Shown: piece after piece, positions 1 to 5,789 of the stretch | Position numbering within the stretch: the first letter of the stretch is position 1 | How the letters are laid out: every line of letters starts with the position of its first letter | Source of the DNA: an uncultured Methylophaga sp. | Lineage (GTDB): Bacteria > Pseudomonadota > Gammaproteobacteria > Nitrosococcales > Methylophagaceae | Length of the DNA: 5,994 nt | Reading direction: 5' to 3' | Assembly: GCA_947631375.1 (NCBI GenBank) | Contig: CANRLD010000114.1 | Span: 1-5,994, forward strand | Notes under the pieces: model-generated | What the model was told of the DNA's origin: nothing | Seen by the model: the letters and a program-made list of their open reading frames with translations, nothing else | Database searches by the model: none | Position numbers and translations under genes: made by a program

Positions 1-132
1 GGTTATGAACGTGAAACTGCTCGGCTGCATAATGAAATCGAAGTTTTAAAAGCATCGTTGACCAATGAGGTAGCAGTACCAGTGGAAACCGCAATTATCA
101 TCCCCTTCCCTACAAATCCGCCTCATTCATAA
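1..132 (+). CDS. C-terminal end of an unidentified protein (5' partial)
   Basis: The first forward frame is open from the window edge to a TAA at 130-132 and gives the last 43 residues of a protein. The first 20 residues (GYERETARLHNEIEVLKASL) have charged and leucine/isoleucine spacing typical of an amphipathic helix or coiled coil. They are followed by a hydrophobic, proline-rich tail (AIIIPFPTNPPHS). There is no recognisable catalytic motif and too little sequence to name a family. The next gene starts about 70 nt downstream on the same strand, and I see no terminator between them, so co-transcription is possible. That this is a real gene end is inferred from the open frame, ordinary codon use and position. 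An open frame of 43 codons is weak evidence alone. Confidence 0.45.
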   Translation, partial: GYERETARLHNEIEVLKASLTNEVAVPVETAIIIPFPTNPPHS

Positions 133-192
133 CTTAAGTAAAAGCTGCGTTCATCCAGCCAGCGTTACGATAAAACCTTCATTTGAATAACG

Positions 193-198
193 TGGAGA
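193..198 (+). promoter_or_regulatory. Ribosome-binding site deciding the start at 204
   Basis: TGGAGA contains the GGAG Shine-Dalgarno core 6 nt before the ATG at 204. The in-frame TTG at 183 lies upstream of this site and has no comparable signal. The ATG is therefore the better start. Confidence 0.6.
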
Positions 199-203
199 AC
201 ATC

Positions 204-488
204 ATGGTCGCTGATTTTATAAAAGATGCTAATTCACTGGAGCAGATTGTGGATGGAATTAATACTGCCAATAGCTCGCAAGAGGTAAAGTATTTTGGGG
301 AATACAAGCTGGACAGTGGTGAAAAGCTGGCAGCGCACTACGCCTATCAACAAGTCGCCAATTACGATCACATCACCGATGACGAAATAAAAACGCATCT
401 TGAAACGCTTAAGTCGATGGATGCCCACTTTGATATCAGTGAGGCAATGCGCATTGTCAGGCAGTTCTGCAACAAGTGCGAAACGTGA
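204..488 (+). CDS. Hypothetical 94-residue acidic protein with C-terminal CxxC
   Basis: I do not recognise this protein. The ATG at 204 is chosen over the in-frame TTG at 183 because of the Shine-Dalgarno sequence at 193-198. The predicted protein is soluble, rich in Asp/Glu/Lys/Gln, and has no signal peptide or membrane segment. A central part (about residues 28-52, from VKYFGEYKLDSGEKLA onward) could be a beta hairpin followed by a helix. The rest looks helical (ITDDEIKTHLETLKSMDAHFD). The last residues, FCNKCET, hold two cysteines spaced CxxC almost at the C-terminus, which could bind metal or form a disulfide. The stop codon lies inside a stem-loop that may be the gene's own terminator, so it may be expressed apart from the downstream PCD gene. 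The ribosome-binding site and coding-like composition make a real gene likely; its function is unknown. Confidence 0.7.
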   Translation: MVADFIKDANSLEQIVDGINTANSSQEVKYFGEYKLDSGEKLAAHYAYQQVANYDHITDDEIKTHLETLKSMDAHFDISEAMRIVRQFCNKCET

Positions 489-518
489 TAAGTGTATTTG
501 TTTTACACTATCATTTTT
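486..518 (+). terminator. Weak stem-loop terminator including the upstream stop codon
   Basis: TGATA (486-490) and GTGTA (492-496) pair with TACAC (504-508) and TATCA (509-513), leaving A491 as a single bulge and a 7-nt loop (497-503). Five T residues follow directly (514-518). Only 3 of the 10 pairs are G-C, so the stem is weak. The TGA stop of the 94-residue ORF forms the base of the stem. The geometry fits a rho-independent terminator, but efficiency may be low. Confidence 0.45.
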
Positions 519-549
519 ATTATCAATTCATTACTTAAGGTGAATCAAT

Positions 550-936
550 ATGGCTTGGAGAGAAACAGAAAACGAAAAAACCTATTCTGATGCTGAGATT
601 GAGGCACGTTTAAAAGCAGAGTTACCGCATTGGCAATTGGAAAATGGCTGGATTCGTCGTAAATACAAAACCAGTGGCTGGAAATCGACGCTGATGGTGG
701 TTAATACCGTTGGCCACTTGGCTGAAGCGGCGTTTCACCATCCTGATCTGACCGTATCGTATGCCTTCGTTATTGTGAAATTAACCAATCATGCCGCGAA
801 AGGTATTACCGACAAGGATTTTGAATTAGCGAAGAAATTTGAGCAGGTGATTATGTGGCAGCCCGGCCTGGAAGAAGGCAGTGCACTTGTCGGCACGCCG
901 GATGATCCTCGGTTTAAATACATTAAATATGATTAA
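550..936 (+). CDS. Pterin-4a-carbinolamine dehydratase homologue with C-terminal extension
   Basis: The family enzyme dehydrates 4a-hydroxytetrahydrobiopterin to quinonoid dihydropterin, recycling pterin cofactor in the cytoplasm. The signature is clear: HHPD at residues 63-66 with an upstream acidic residue, a beta strand (TVSYAFVIVKL), and a third His at 81 in LTNHAAKGITDKD, matching the usual L-x-T-H-x-x-G-L-T-x-x-D region. All three active-site histidines are present. Bacterial PCD is usually near 95-115 residues. This one has 128, because about 28 residues (WQPGLEEGSALVGTPDDPRF onward) follow the core. AAGGTG at 537-542 is a good Shine-Dalgarno 7 nt before the ATG. The DUF2237 gene starts 2 nt after the stop, so the two probably form one transcript. 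No aromatic amino acid hydroxylase is in the window. In a methylotroph the substrate may instead be linked to folate or methanopterin pools, which is inference. Confidence 0.9.
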   Translation: MAWRETENEKTYSDAEIEARLKAELPHWQLENGWIRRKYKTSGWKSTLMVVNTVGHLAEAAFHHPDLTVSYAFVIVKLTNHAAKGITDKDFELAKKFEQVIMWQPGLEEGSALVGTPDDPRFKYIKYD

Positions 937-938
937 TC

Positions 939-1322
939 ATGGCAGTTGATATCAGTCCGTCCTTAAACGTTCTGGGTGAGCCGTTACAAAGTTGCAGCCA
1001 TGATCCGCTAACCGGTTTTTTTCGTGATGGTTGTTGTAATACCAGTGACGAGGATCATGGTTCGCATACCATTTGTGTCGAACTGACTCAGGCGTTTCTC
1101 GAATTTTCACGTTTCAGGGGAAATGATTTAAGTACGCCTATTGCAGAAGTTAATTTCCCGGGGTTAAGACCGGGAGATCGATGGTGCTTATGCGCTCTGC
1201 GCTGGCTTGAGGCAGAACAACATGGGATGGCGCCAAAAATAGTTCTGGCAAGCACTCATCAACGGGCAACCGAGATTGTGCCATTAGCATTATTAAAAGA
1301 ATACGCTGTAGATTTGATGTGA
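939..1322 (+). CDS. DUF2237 family protein
   Basis: This is a 127-residue cytoplasmic protein of the conserved DUF2237 family, whose biochemical role is not established. Recognisable family blocks are NVLGEPLQSCSHDPLTGFFR (residues 10-29), the Cys-rich turn DGCC at 30-33, DHGSHTICVELTQAFLEFS (about 39-57), GNDLSTP, FPGLRPGDRWCLCALRW and a final helix ending YAVDLM. Length and motif order match a complete member. Several conserved cysteines (CC at 32-33, and the pair in WCLCA) suggest a metal or redox site, which is inference. The ATG lies 2 nt after the PCD stop with no strong Shine-Dalgarno, so translation is probably coupled to PCD. The gene converges with the helicase gene across a 33-nt gap. 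Confidence 0.88.
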   Translation: MAVDISPSLNVLGEPLQSCSHDPLTGFFRDGCCNTSDEDHGSHTICVELTQAFLEFSRFRGNDLSTPIAEVNFPGLRPGDRWCLCALRWLEAEQHGMAPKIVLASTHQRATEIVPLALLKEYAVDLM

Positions 1323-1355
1323 GGTTTGTTTAATAACAAGTTGATAGTAAACAGT

Positions 1356-3284
1356 TTAAGAAGGGTTTTTATTTAAAAACTGTTGTACTTTGCTGATATC
1401 TTGTGTGATCGGCATAGCAGGCAAACTGCGCATAAAGACCTTGCCATAGGGTTTATTGAGCAGCCTTGGATCACACAGGATCAGCACACCATAATCCTGC
1501 TCATCACGGATTAAGCGACCAATCCCCTGCTTTAACTGAATAACTGCCGCAGGGATTTGAATACTGCGAAACGGGTTACCGCCGCGCGTTCTTAAATTAT
1601 TAATTCGTGCTTCAAGTACCGGATCGCCAGGCGAAGCAAAGGGTATTTTATCGATTAATACGCAGGATAAAGCTTCACCTCTGACATCCACGCCTTCCCA
1701 GAAACTGTTGGTTCCCAATAAGACGGCATTGCCGTGCTGCCGAAATTCTTCGAGTAGTTTTGCTTTGGCACCACTGCCCTGCACCATTAACGGAAAGTCC
1801 AGATCCGCCAGGGCATCGGCCACTTCATGCATTGCGCGATAACTGGTGAATAATAAAAATATCCGCCCCTGGCTTTGTAAAATAACCTCCCTGGCAATCT
1901 CTGCGACATAATTGTTATACCGCCTGTCTGACGGTTCTACTGGAATACCCGGCATATAAAGCAGGCTTTGTTTGGTGTAATCAAACGGGCTGTCCCAACT
2001 GGCATAATCGGCATTATCAATTCCCAGTTGCTGGCAGAAATGATTGAATTTACCGGCAACGGTTAATGTTGCTGAAGTAAATACCCAGGCGGCGGGTTTT
2101 TCTTCCAGCCATTGCTGGAAATGCTGACTGATTTCGAACGGTGTCGCGTGCAGCACAAAACCGGTTGAACGATTATCAAGCCAGAGCACCAGATTATCAT
2201 CGCCTTGTGTACTGCTGAATAAGTGGATGATATTGAGTAATTCACCAGCCCGCAGATGACACTGCGAAAGTCCGGGGCTGCGAACTGCCAGTGGCTCCAG
2301 CTCTGATTCAAACACTTCAAGATAGTCAACCAACTCGTTGAAGCTGTTTGCTATTTCCTTGTTTTCCAGATGACTTGCCCACGGCGATTTTTGCTCATTA
2401 CTGCCAAGCAATAACCGTAAAGTCTGCAATCTGGCCTGTAACTTTTCAGCATGAACCGCCAATGATTGGCTGTCCGCTGCCTGGTCCTGCATTTCCTGCA
2501 CGCTGTCGCGGCATAACTCTACTATTTGGTGGCTACTAATGCGATTGCCGAGAAACTGTCCGGCAATTGCCGGCAACTGATGTGCTTCGTCAATAATAAA
2601 GGCATCGGCTGCTGGTAACACTTCTCCCTGCCCCGCAGTTTTCAGCGCAAAATCAGACATCAGTAAATGATGGTTGATGATAACAATGTCTGCCTCTTGC
2701 GCCCGCCGCCGTGCCTCTGCAATAAAACATTGCTGATACTCGGGGCATTGCTGACCAAGGCAGTTATCGATTGTTGAGGTGACTCGCGGCCAGAGGCTGG
2801 CCTCTGTTTCCAGCAGATCCGACTCACTTAAATCACCATTTTTTGAGCTTTGGGACCAGTCGCGTAATGCTTGCAAGGTTCGGGTTTTGGACAGTAAGGA
2901 CGGATCTTGTTCTGCCAGGGTCAGCCGGTGGTGACAGAGATAATTACCACGACCTTTAAGGATGGCTGCCTGAAAAGGCACTGCCAAAGCACTGCGTAAC
3001 GTCGGCAAGTCGCGTCTGAATAACTGATCCTGCAAGTTCTTGGTACCAGTCGAGATAAACACTTTTTGCCCGGAAAGTATGGCAGGTGCCAAATAGGCAA
3101 ATGTTTTGCCAGTGCCAGTACCGGCTTCGGCAACCAGTATGGTCGTGGCAGCCAGTGTATCAGCAACACGTTGTGCCATTTCCTGCTGCGCCTGTCGGGG
3201 TTGATAGCCCTTGATATGTCGAGCCAGAATGCCGCCTTCAGTAAAAATCTGTTGTAGATCATCCTGCATGAGTTGTTCCGGCAT
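1356..3284 (-). CDS. yoaA: YoaA/DinG-family ATP-dependent Fe-S DNA helicase
   Basis: This is a superfamily 2, XPD-like 5'-3' DNA helicase. Family members unwind forked, D-loop or damaged DNA and use an iron-sulfur cluster domain. Visible motifs are: the Q-like GYQPRQAQQ (26-34); Walker A AEAGTGTGKT with Lys60; motif Ia STGTKNLQDQL; four cluster cysteines at 117, 175, 180 and 186; the DEAH box at 232-235; SAT at 404-406; GTNSFWEGVDVRG (524-536); and motif VI QGIGRLIR (586-593). The length of 642 matches E. coli YoaA (about 636) better than DinG (about 716). NYLC, DNCLGQQCP and INHHL also read like YoaA. All catalytic motifs are intact. The annotated ATG has no clear Shine-Dalgarno. An alternative ATG at 3269 (Met6) has GGAA just upstream and fits the E. 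coli N-terminus well. The gene follows the 165-residue ORF by 25 nt, probably as an operon. Confidence 0.93.
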   Translation of the reverse strand: MPEQLMQDDLQQIFTEGGILARHIKGYQPRQAQQEMAQRVADTLAATTILVAEAGTGTGKTFAYLAPAILSGQKVFISTGTKNLQDQLFRRDLPTLRSALAVPFQAAILKGRGNYLCHHRLTLAEQDPSLLSKTRTLQALRDWSQSSKNGDLSESDLLETEASLWPRVTSTIDNCLGQQCPEYQQCFIAEARRRAQEADIVIINHHLLMSDFALKTAGQGEVLPAADAFIIDEAHQLPAIAGQFLGNRISSHQIVELCRDSVQEMQDQAADSQSLAVHAEKLQARLQTLRLLLGSNEQKSPWASHLENKEIANSFNELVDYLEVFESELEPLAVRSPGLSQCHLRAGELLNIIHLFSSTQGDDNLVLWLDNRSTGFVLHATPFEISQHFQQWLEEKPAAWVFTSATLTVAGKFNHFCQQLGIDNADYASWDSPFDYTKQSLLYMPGIPVEPSDRRYNNYVAEIAREVILQSQGRIFLLFTSYRAMHEVADALADLDFPLMVQGSGAKAKLLEEFRQHGNAVLLGTNSFWEGVDVRGEALSCVLIDKIPFASPGDPVLEARINNLRTRGGNPFRSIQIPAAVIQLKQGIGRLIRDEQDYGVLILCDPRLLNKPYGKVFMRSLPAMPITQDISKVQQFLNKNPS

Positions 3285-3309
3285 TATCGAGACGTCATAT
3301 CAGCAGCAA

Positions 3310-3807
3310 TTACCCTTGGTTATCCCATACTTCCGCTTCGACACCGTTTTCAGCTGTCCACAGGCGTTCACCGATAATTTTGAATTGTGCGATAGACATG
3401 GCGCCCCGTTTTTTGCGGTTACTGTCTCGCTGCTGCAATGTTTCTTCAATAATATCTTTACTGGCGTAATAAATTTCTACCGGCTGATAACCTTCATCAA
3501 ACAGCACCAATAATGCGCCATCCCAATCCTGAGCGGGATTCAATTGCCCGATCCGTGGTGCAGATTTGCTGCTGTCAAAAATAGCTCTGCCTTTGATGAC
3601 CACTTTTTGATTAGCCAGACGACCGCTTTTACCAATGGCGTCATAGCTGGAATTCAAATTATCGTGCAGTGTTAAGCCTAGCGCTTTGGCCGCATCGAAA
3701 CGTGCAATTTCCCCGGTGATTGGTAAGGTAGTGCCAGTCGTCTGACGATAGCGGGCGGCCAATTGTCGGGTTTCATGCATCAATTTATCAATGGAATATA
3801 AATCCAT
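3310..3807 (-). CDS. Conserved-looking 165-residue protein, possible PD-(D/E)XK nuclease-like fold
   Basis: I cannot name this protein with certainty. It is soluble, with no signal peptide or membrane segment. An N-terminal helical part is followed by GEIARFDAAKALGLTL (32-47), SSYDAIG (53-59) and VVIKGR (69-74). After these come a WDGALLVLFDEGYQPVEIYY core (95-114), a basic stretch NRKKRG (130-135), and a C-terminal helix with SIAQFKIIGERLW. The order Glu33, Asp56, then x-I-K72 on a strand resembles the PD-(D/E)XK endonuclease-like layout. However, the acidic or Gln residue expected two before the Lys is Val70. The fold assignment is inference from pattern only, and the protein could be catalytically inactive. 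It precedes the YoaA-type helicase by 25 nt on the same strand, so the two are probably co-transcribed, which suggests a DNA-related role. The start lacks a good Shine-Dalgarno. Met10 is an alternative, also without one. Confidence 0.75.
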   Translation of the reverse strand: MDLYSIDKLMHETRQLAARYRQTTGTTLPITGEIARFDAAKALGLTLHDNLNSSYDAIGKSGRLANQKVVIKGRAIFDSSKSAPRIGQLNPAQDWDGALLVLFDEGYQPVEIYYASKDIIEETLQQRDSNRKKRGAMSIAQFKIIGERLWTAENGVEAEVWDNQG

Positions 3808-3841
3808 GGTTTGTCTAACCGCGCTAGTTCATGTCGTAGGC

Positions 3842-3847
3842 ATTATA
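3842..3847 (-). promoter_or_regulatory. Candidate -10 box for the 165-residue ORF/yoaA unit
   Basis: Read on the minus strand this is a perfect TATAAT, 34 nt before the start codon at 3807 and just after the T-tract of the upstream terminator. The -35 region at correct spacing is poor (GGCAAA, inside the terminator stem), so the promoter may be weak or need an activator. Confidence 0.35.
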
Positions 3848-3853
3848 CATGGC

Positions 3854-3890
3854 AAAAAAAACGGTTTGCCTGCTTTCGCAGACAAACCGT
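3854..3890 (-). terminator. Strong rho-independent terminator of the fae-like gene
   Basis: ACGGTTTG (3861-3868) pairs perfectly with CAAACCGT (3883-3890). After one C/A mismatch (3869/3882), CTGC (3870-3873) pairs with GCAG (3878-3881) around a TTTC loop. On the minus strand the stem is followed by eight T residues (A-run at 3854-3861, sharing the last stem base). It lies 70 nt past the fae-like stop codon and insulates the downstream ORF/helicase unit. There is no T-tract on the plus-strand side, so it acts only for minus-strand transcripts. Confidence 0.88.
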
Positions 3891-3959
3891 AAACTCTAAC
3901 TTAAAGCTGTGAACATATTGCGTTCTATTGACCCGCAACAAACAGCAGAAGTTCAGCGT

Positions 3960-4508
3960 TTATTTTTTCGCGTCCAATTCTCTTTGATAATACTTGTGAA
4001 CCAGTTTGTCCTGGTTTTCCAGCAAGTAATCAATGCTTGGTTCATTGTTCATCGCTTTTTCAATGGCCCGTGTCGTTGCCCGACGATGCACATCGAATAA
4101 GGCTTCATGATCGAGGTTTTCAACCGTGGTAATGCCCGGATTTAACCAGACTGAAACGATGATACCCAGGTCGTTGGCTTTCTCTTTCGGAATCGTGCCA
4201 TTACGCACTGCATCCAGTACGCCATTGGCGATCGCGCCTTGTACCGTACCCATCAAAATATTGGTATACGCGGTTTTCTTCACAGTGACTTTGCTCACCA
4301 TGATGGTGGCAGGACGAACTTGCACATCGGTATTCATCAATGCCAATACGCGGGAATGTCCTTTCACCTGATCTCCCATCAGGTTCGCAAATGCGATACC
4401 AACAGGTCCATCGAGTTCACCAATGACAACTTCCGGTTCCGCTGCTGTTAAAGGGGGGCCGTCGGCAATCAGAGCTTCACCTGTTCGCATGATAATTCGT
4501 TCACTCAT
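3960..4508 (-). CDS. Formaldehyde-activating enzyme (Fae) paralogue, catalytic His replaced
   Basis: Canonical Fae condenses formaldehyde with tetrahydromethanopterin to methylene-H4MPT in the cytoplasm. Family hallmarks over 182 residues are: GEALIADG (10-17), the GPVGIAFANLM segment, KGHSRVLALM (49-58), VRPATIMVSKVTVKK (64-78), the YTNILMGTVQGAIANGVLDA helix (81-100), GTIPKEKANDLGIIVSVW, and a C-terminal RRATTRAIEKAMNNEPS helix (142-159). Aligned by eye to the Methylobacterium enzyme, its catalytic His (in AHIDLIIG) corresponds to Glu24 here (in AEPEVVIG), with two extra residues just before. It is therefore a divergent paralogue of the kind called Fae2 or Fae3 in methylotrophs, not the main Fae. 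Which subgroup it belongs to I cannot settle. The ATG at 4508 is chosen over the one at 4538 because AAAGGAGC lies just upstream of it. It is divergent from the globin gene and has its own promoter and terminator, so it is probably monocistronic. Confidence 0.9.
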   Translation of the reverse strand: MSERIIMRTGEALIADGPPLTAAEPEVVIGELDGPVGIAFANLMGDQVKGHSRVLALMNTDVQVRPATIMVSKVTVKKTAYTNILMGTVQGAIANGVLDAVRNGTIPKEKANDLGIIVSVWLNPGITTVENLDHEALFDVHRRATTRAIEKAMNNEPSIDYLLENQDKLVHKYYQRELDAKK

Positions 4509-4517
4509 AAAGCTATC

Positions 4518-4525
4518 GCTCCTTT
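4518..4525 (-). promoter_or_regulatory. Ribosome-binding site deciding the fae-like start
   Basis: On the minus strand this reads AAAGGAGC, a near-perfect Shine-Dalgarno ending about 10 nt before the ATG at 4508. It lies inside the longer reading that would start at 4538, so the first ten residues of that reading are probably untranslated leader. Confidence 0.75.
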
Positions 4526-4549
4526 CGTTATTTAGCAAAAGAACGAATG

Positions 4550-4578
4550 ATTATCCCGGTCTTGGCTGGCTGTCGCAA
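4550..4578 (-). promoter_or_regulatory. Candidate sigma70 promoter of the fae-like gene
   Basis: On the minus strand TTGCGA (4573-4578, 4 of 6 to the -35 consensus), a 17-nt spacer and GATAAT (4550-4555, 5 of 6 to the -10 consensus) precede the gene. They predict a transcript start near 4543 and a leader of about 35 nt containing the Shine-Dalgarno. No operator-like palindrome was evident in the divergent gap, and no equally good promoter was found for the globin gene on the plus strand. Confidence 0.45.
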
Positions 4579-4644
4579 CCTTGCGCCGCTTTATGCCTTG
4601 GTTGATGCGGGGTAAACTGACTGGTTTTACATCACGGATATCTC

Positions 4645-5040
4645 ATGAACAAAATCGCTACTCCCTATGAGCGTATTGGCGGTGAAGCGGCTGTACGCAA
4701 GCTGTGCCAGACCTTTTATCAGATCATGTGCGACACACCACAAACACAATTGATCCGGGAGATGCATCCGCAAGATATTCAAATCAGCGAAGAAAAACTA
4801 TTTTTATTTCTCAGCGGCTGGTTGGGCGGCCCTTCACTATATATAGAAAAGTATGGTCACCCTCGGCTGCGCGCCCGACACCTGCCGTTTTCCATTGGTA
4901 TCGAAGAACGCGATCAGTGGCTGTATTGTATGGCGCAGGCGCTAAAATCAATGGATTTGGAGCCATTATTTGCCGAGCAACTGATGAGTTCATTCATACA
5001 AACAGCCGACTTTATGCGTAACCGAGAAGAAGTTGAGTAA
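4645..5040 (+). CDS. Group II truncated haemoglobin
   Basis: This is a complete 131-residue 2-on-2 globin that binds haem and, in this family, O2, NO or other diatomic ligands in the cytoplasm. Visible features are: PYERIGGEAAVRKL at the N-terminus; FYQIM with Tyr25 at the B10 position; the LSGWLGGPSLY block (56-66); the proximal His79 in RARHLPFSIG; and Trp92 in RDQWLYCMAQAL, the G8 Trp characteristic of group II (TrHbO-like) members. Length is typical. No signal peptide is present. The Shine-Dalgarno is weak (CGGA about 7 nt upstream). Its TAA overlaps the ATG of the next gene, so the two are translationally coupled. It is divergent from the Fae paralogue across a 136-nt gap. Roles in O2 or NO handling are likely for the family, but the physiological ligand cannot be read from sequence. 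Confidence 0.93.
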   Translation: MNKIATPYERIGGEAAVRKLCQTFYQIMCDTPQTQLIREMHPQDIQISEEKLFLFLSGWLGGPSLYIEKYGHPRLRARHLPFSIGIEERDQWLYCMAQALKSMDLEPLFAEQLMSSFIQTADFMRNREEVE

Positions 5041-5789
5041 TGATGGAGATTGGCGCCGTTATTATTGGTGACGAGATCCTTAACGGAAAACGACAGGACA
5101 AGCATTTTCATCAGCTGCAAACCATGCTGGCGCGCCGTGGACTGGAGTTAAGCTGGACACTTATTGTGGGAGATGAGCCACAACAACTGGAGCGCATACT
5201 TCGATTTAGTATGAGCACATCGGCACTGGTATTCTGCTTTGGCGGTATTGGCGCGACACCAGATGATCGCACGCGACAAACCGTTGCTAAAATCGCTGGT
5301 GTACCGCTAATGGCGCATCCTGAAGCCATCGCTAAAATTGAAGCGCGATTTGGCGAAAAAGCATATCCCAACCGCGTATTGATGGGCCACCTGCCAGCAG
5401 GCTCCCGTATTATCCCCAATGTCATTAATGACATCCCCGGCTTTTCTTATCAGGATCATCACTTTACCCCGGGCTTTCCGGAAATGGCCTGGCCGATGGT
5501 GGAATGGGTGCTTGATACCTTATACGCCGATTTGAAAAACCAGCGGCCGGCAACCGAACAGACTATTTTTGTCGCTCATGGCCGAGAAGCAGATTTATTG
5601 CCGGCAATGAATGAAGTGGTGACGACTTATCCACAGTTGAAGTTATCCAGCCTGCCCCACCTTGGCGAGCCAGTGCATATTGAATTCAGCCTGCGAGGCG
5701 AAGCAAAGCAGGTTGAGTCGGCAATGCAGTTAATTAAACAGGCAGTTATACAAGCCGGCTTACATTGGTCTGCTCAGCCAATCCAGTAA
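5040..5789 (+). CDS. MoaB/CinA-like molybdopterin-binding (MoCF) domain protein
   Basis: A MoCF_biosynth fold fills about residues 3-165. It shows IGDEILNGK (9-17), GGIGATPDD (68-76, equivalent to the GGxGxTxDD pterin-phosphate-binding loop), and a late PGFPEM motif (144-149) comparable to the PGVPxEM of CinA. Proteins of this fold bind molybdopterin or related nucleotides (Mog/MoaB, the N-terminal half of CinA, FAD-pyrophosphatase-like proteins). The CinA C-terminal NMN-deamidase (PncC) domain is absent. Instead about 85 residues follow (from TEQTIFVAHGREADLLPAMN onward) that look like a small alpha/beta domain with a final helix. The true substrate is therefore open, and a direct role in molybdenum cofactor synthesis is not shown. 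The start overlaps the globin stop as TAATG. A second ATG at 5043 is equally possible. The 3' end overlaps the convergent transporter gene by 16 bp. Confidence 0.85.
   Translation: MMEIGAVIIGDEILNGKRQDKHFHQLQTMLARRGLELSWTLIVGDEPQQLERILRFSMSTSALVFCFGGIGATPDDRTRQTVAKIAGVPLMAHPEAIAKIEARFGEKAYPNRVLMGHLPAGSRIIPNVINDIPGFSYQDHHFTPGFPEMAWPMVEWVLDTLYADLKNQRPATEQTIFVAHGREADLLPAMNEVVTTYPQLKLSSLPHLGEPVHIEFSLRGEAKQVESAMQLIKQAVIQAGLHWSAQPIQ

Noticed and set aside
498..526. Possible promoter (TTGTTT, 17 nt, TATCAA) for the PCD gene
   Set aside because: Matches to consensus are only 3 of 6 and 4 of 6 in AT-rich DNA, and the elements overlap the terminator-like stem-loop; not strong enough to list.
1350..1384. 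Inverted repeat AACAGTTT / AAACTGTT around the helicase stop codon, possible terminator between convergent genes
   Set aside because: The stem is AT-rich, the loop is 19 nt, and neither strand has a T-tract after the stem, so it is not a convincing rho-independent terminator.
2560..2573. Perfect 14-bp palindrome CCGGCAATTGCCGG
   Set aside because: It lies in the helicase coding region and is explained by codons of a normal family sequence; a single copy with no regulatory context.
2791..2806. Inverted repeat CAGAGGC-TG-GCCTCTG
   Set aside because: Short chance hairpin inside the helicase coding sequence, with no T-tract or second copy.
2921..3262. 113-codon open frame on the minus strand inside the helicase gene
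   Set aside because: It is an alternative frame of the helicase N-terminal region, whose real frame carries Walker A and Fe-S motifs; its composition is atypical, rich in Arg, Trp and Cys.
4509..4538. Upstream start giving the Fae paralogue ten extra residues
   Set aside because: The extra stretch contains the strong Shine-Dalgarno of the internal ATG, and canonical Fae proteins have no such N-terminal extension.
5111..5434. 107-codon open frame on the minus strand
   Set aside because: It is fully contained in the well-supported MoCF gene on the other strand, its translation resembles no family, and it has no start context of its own.
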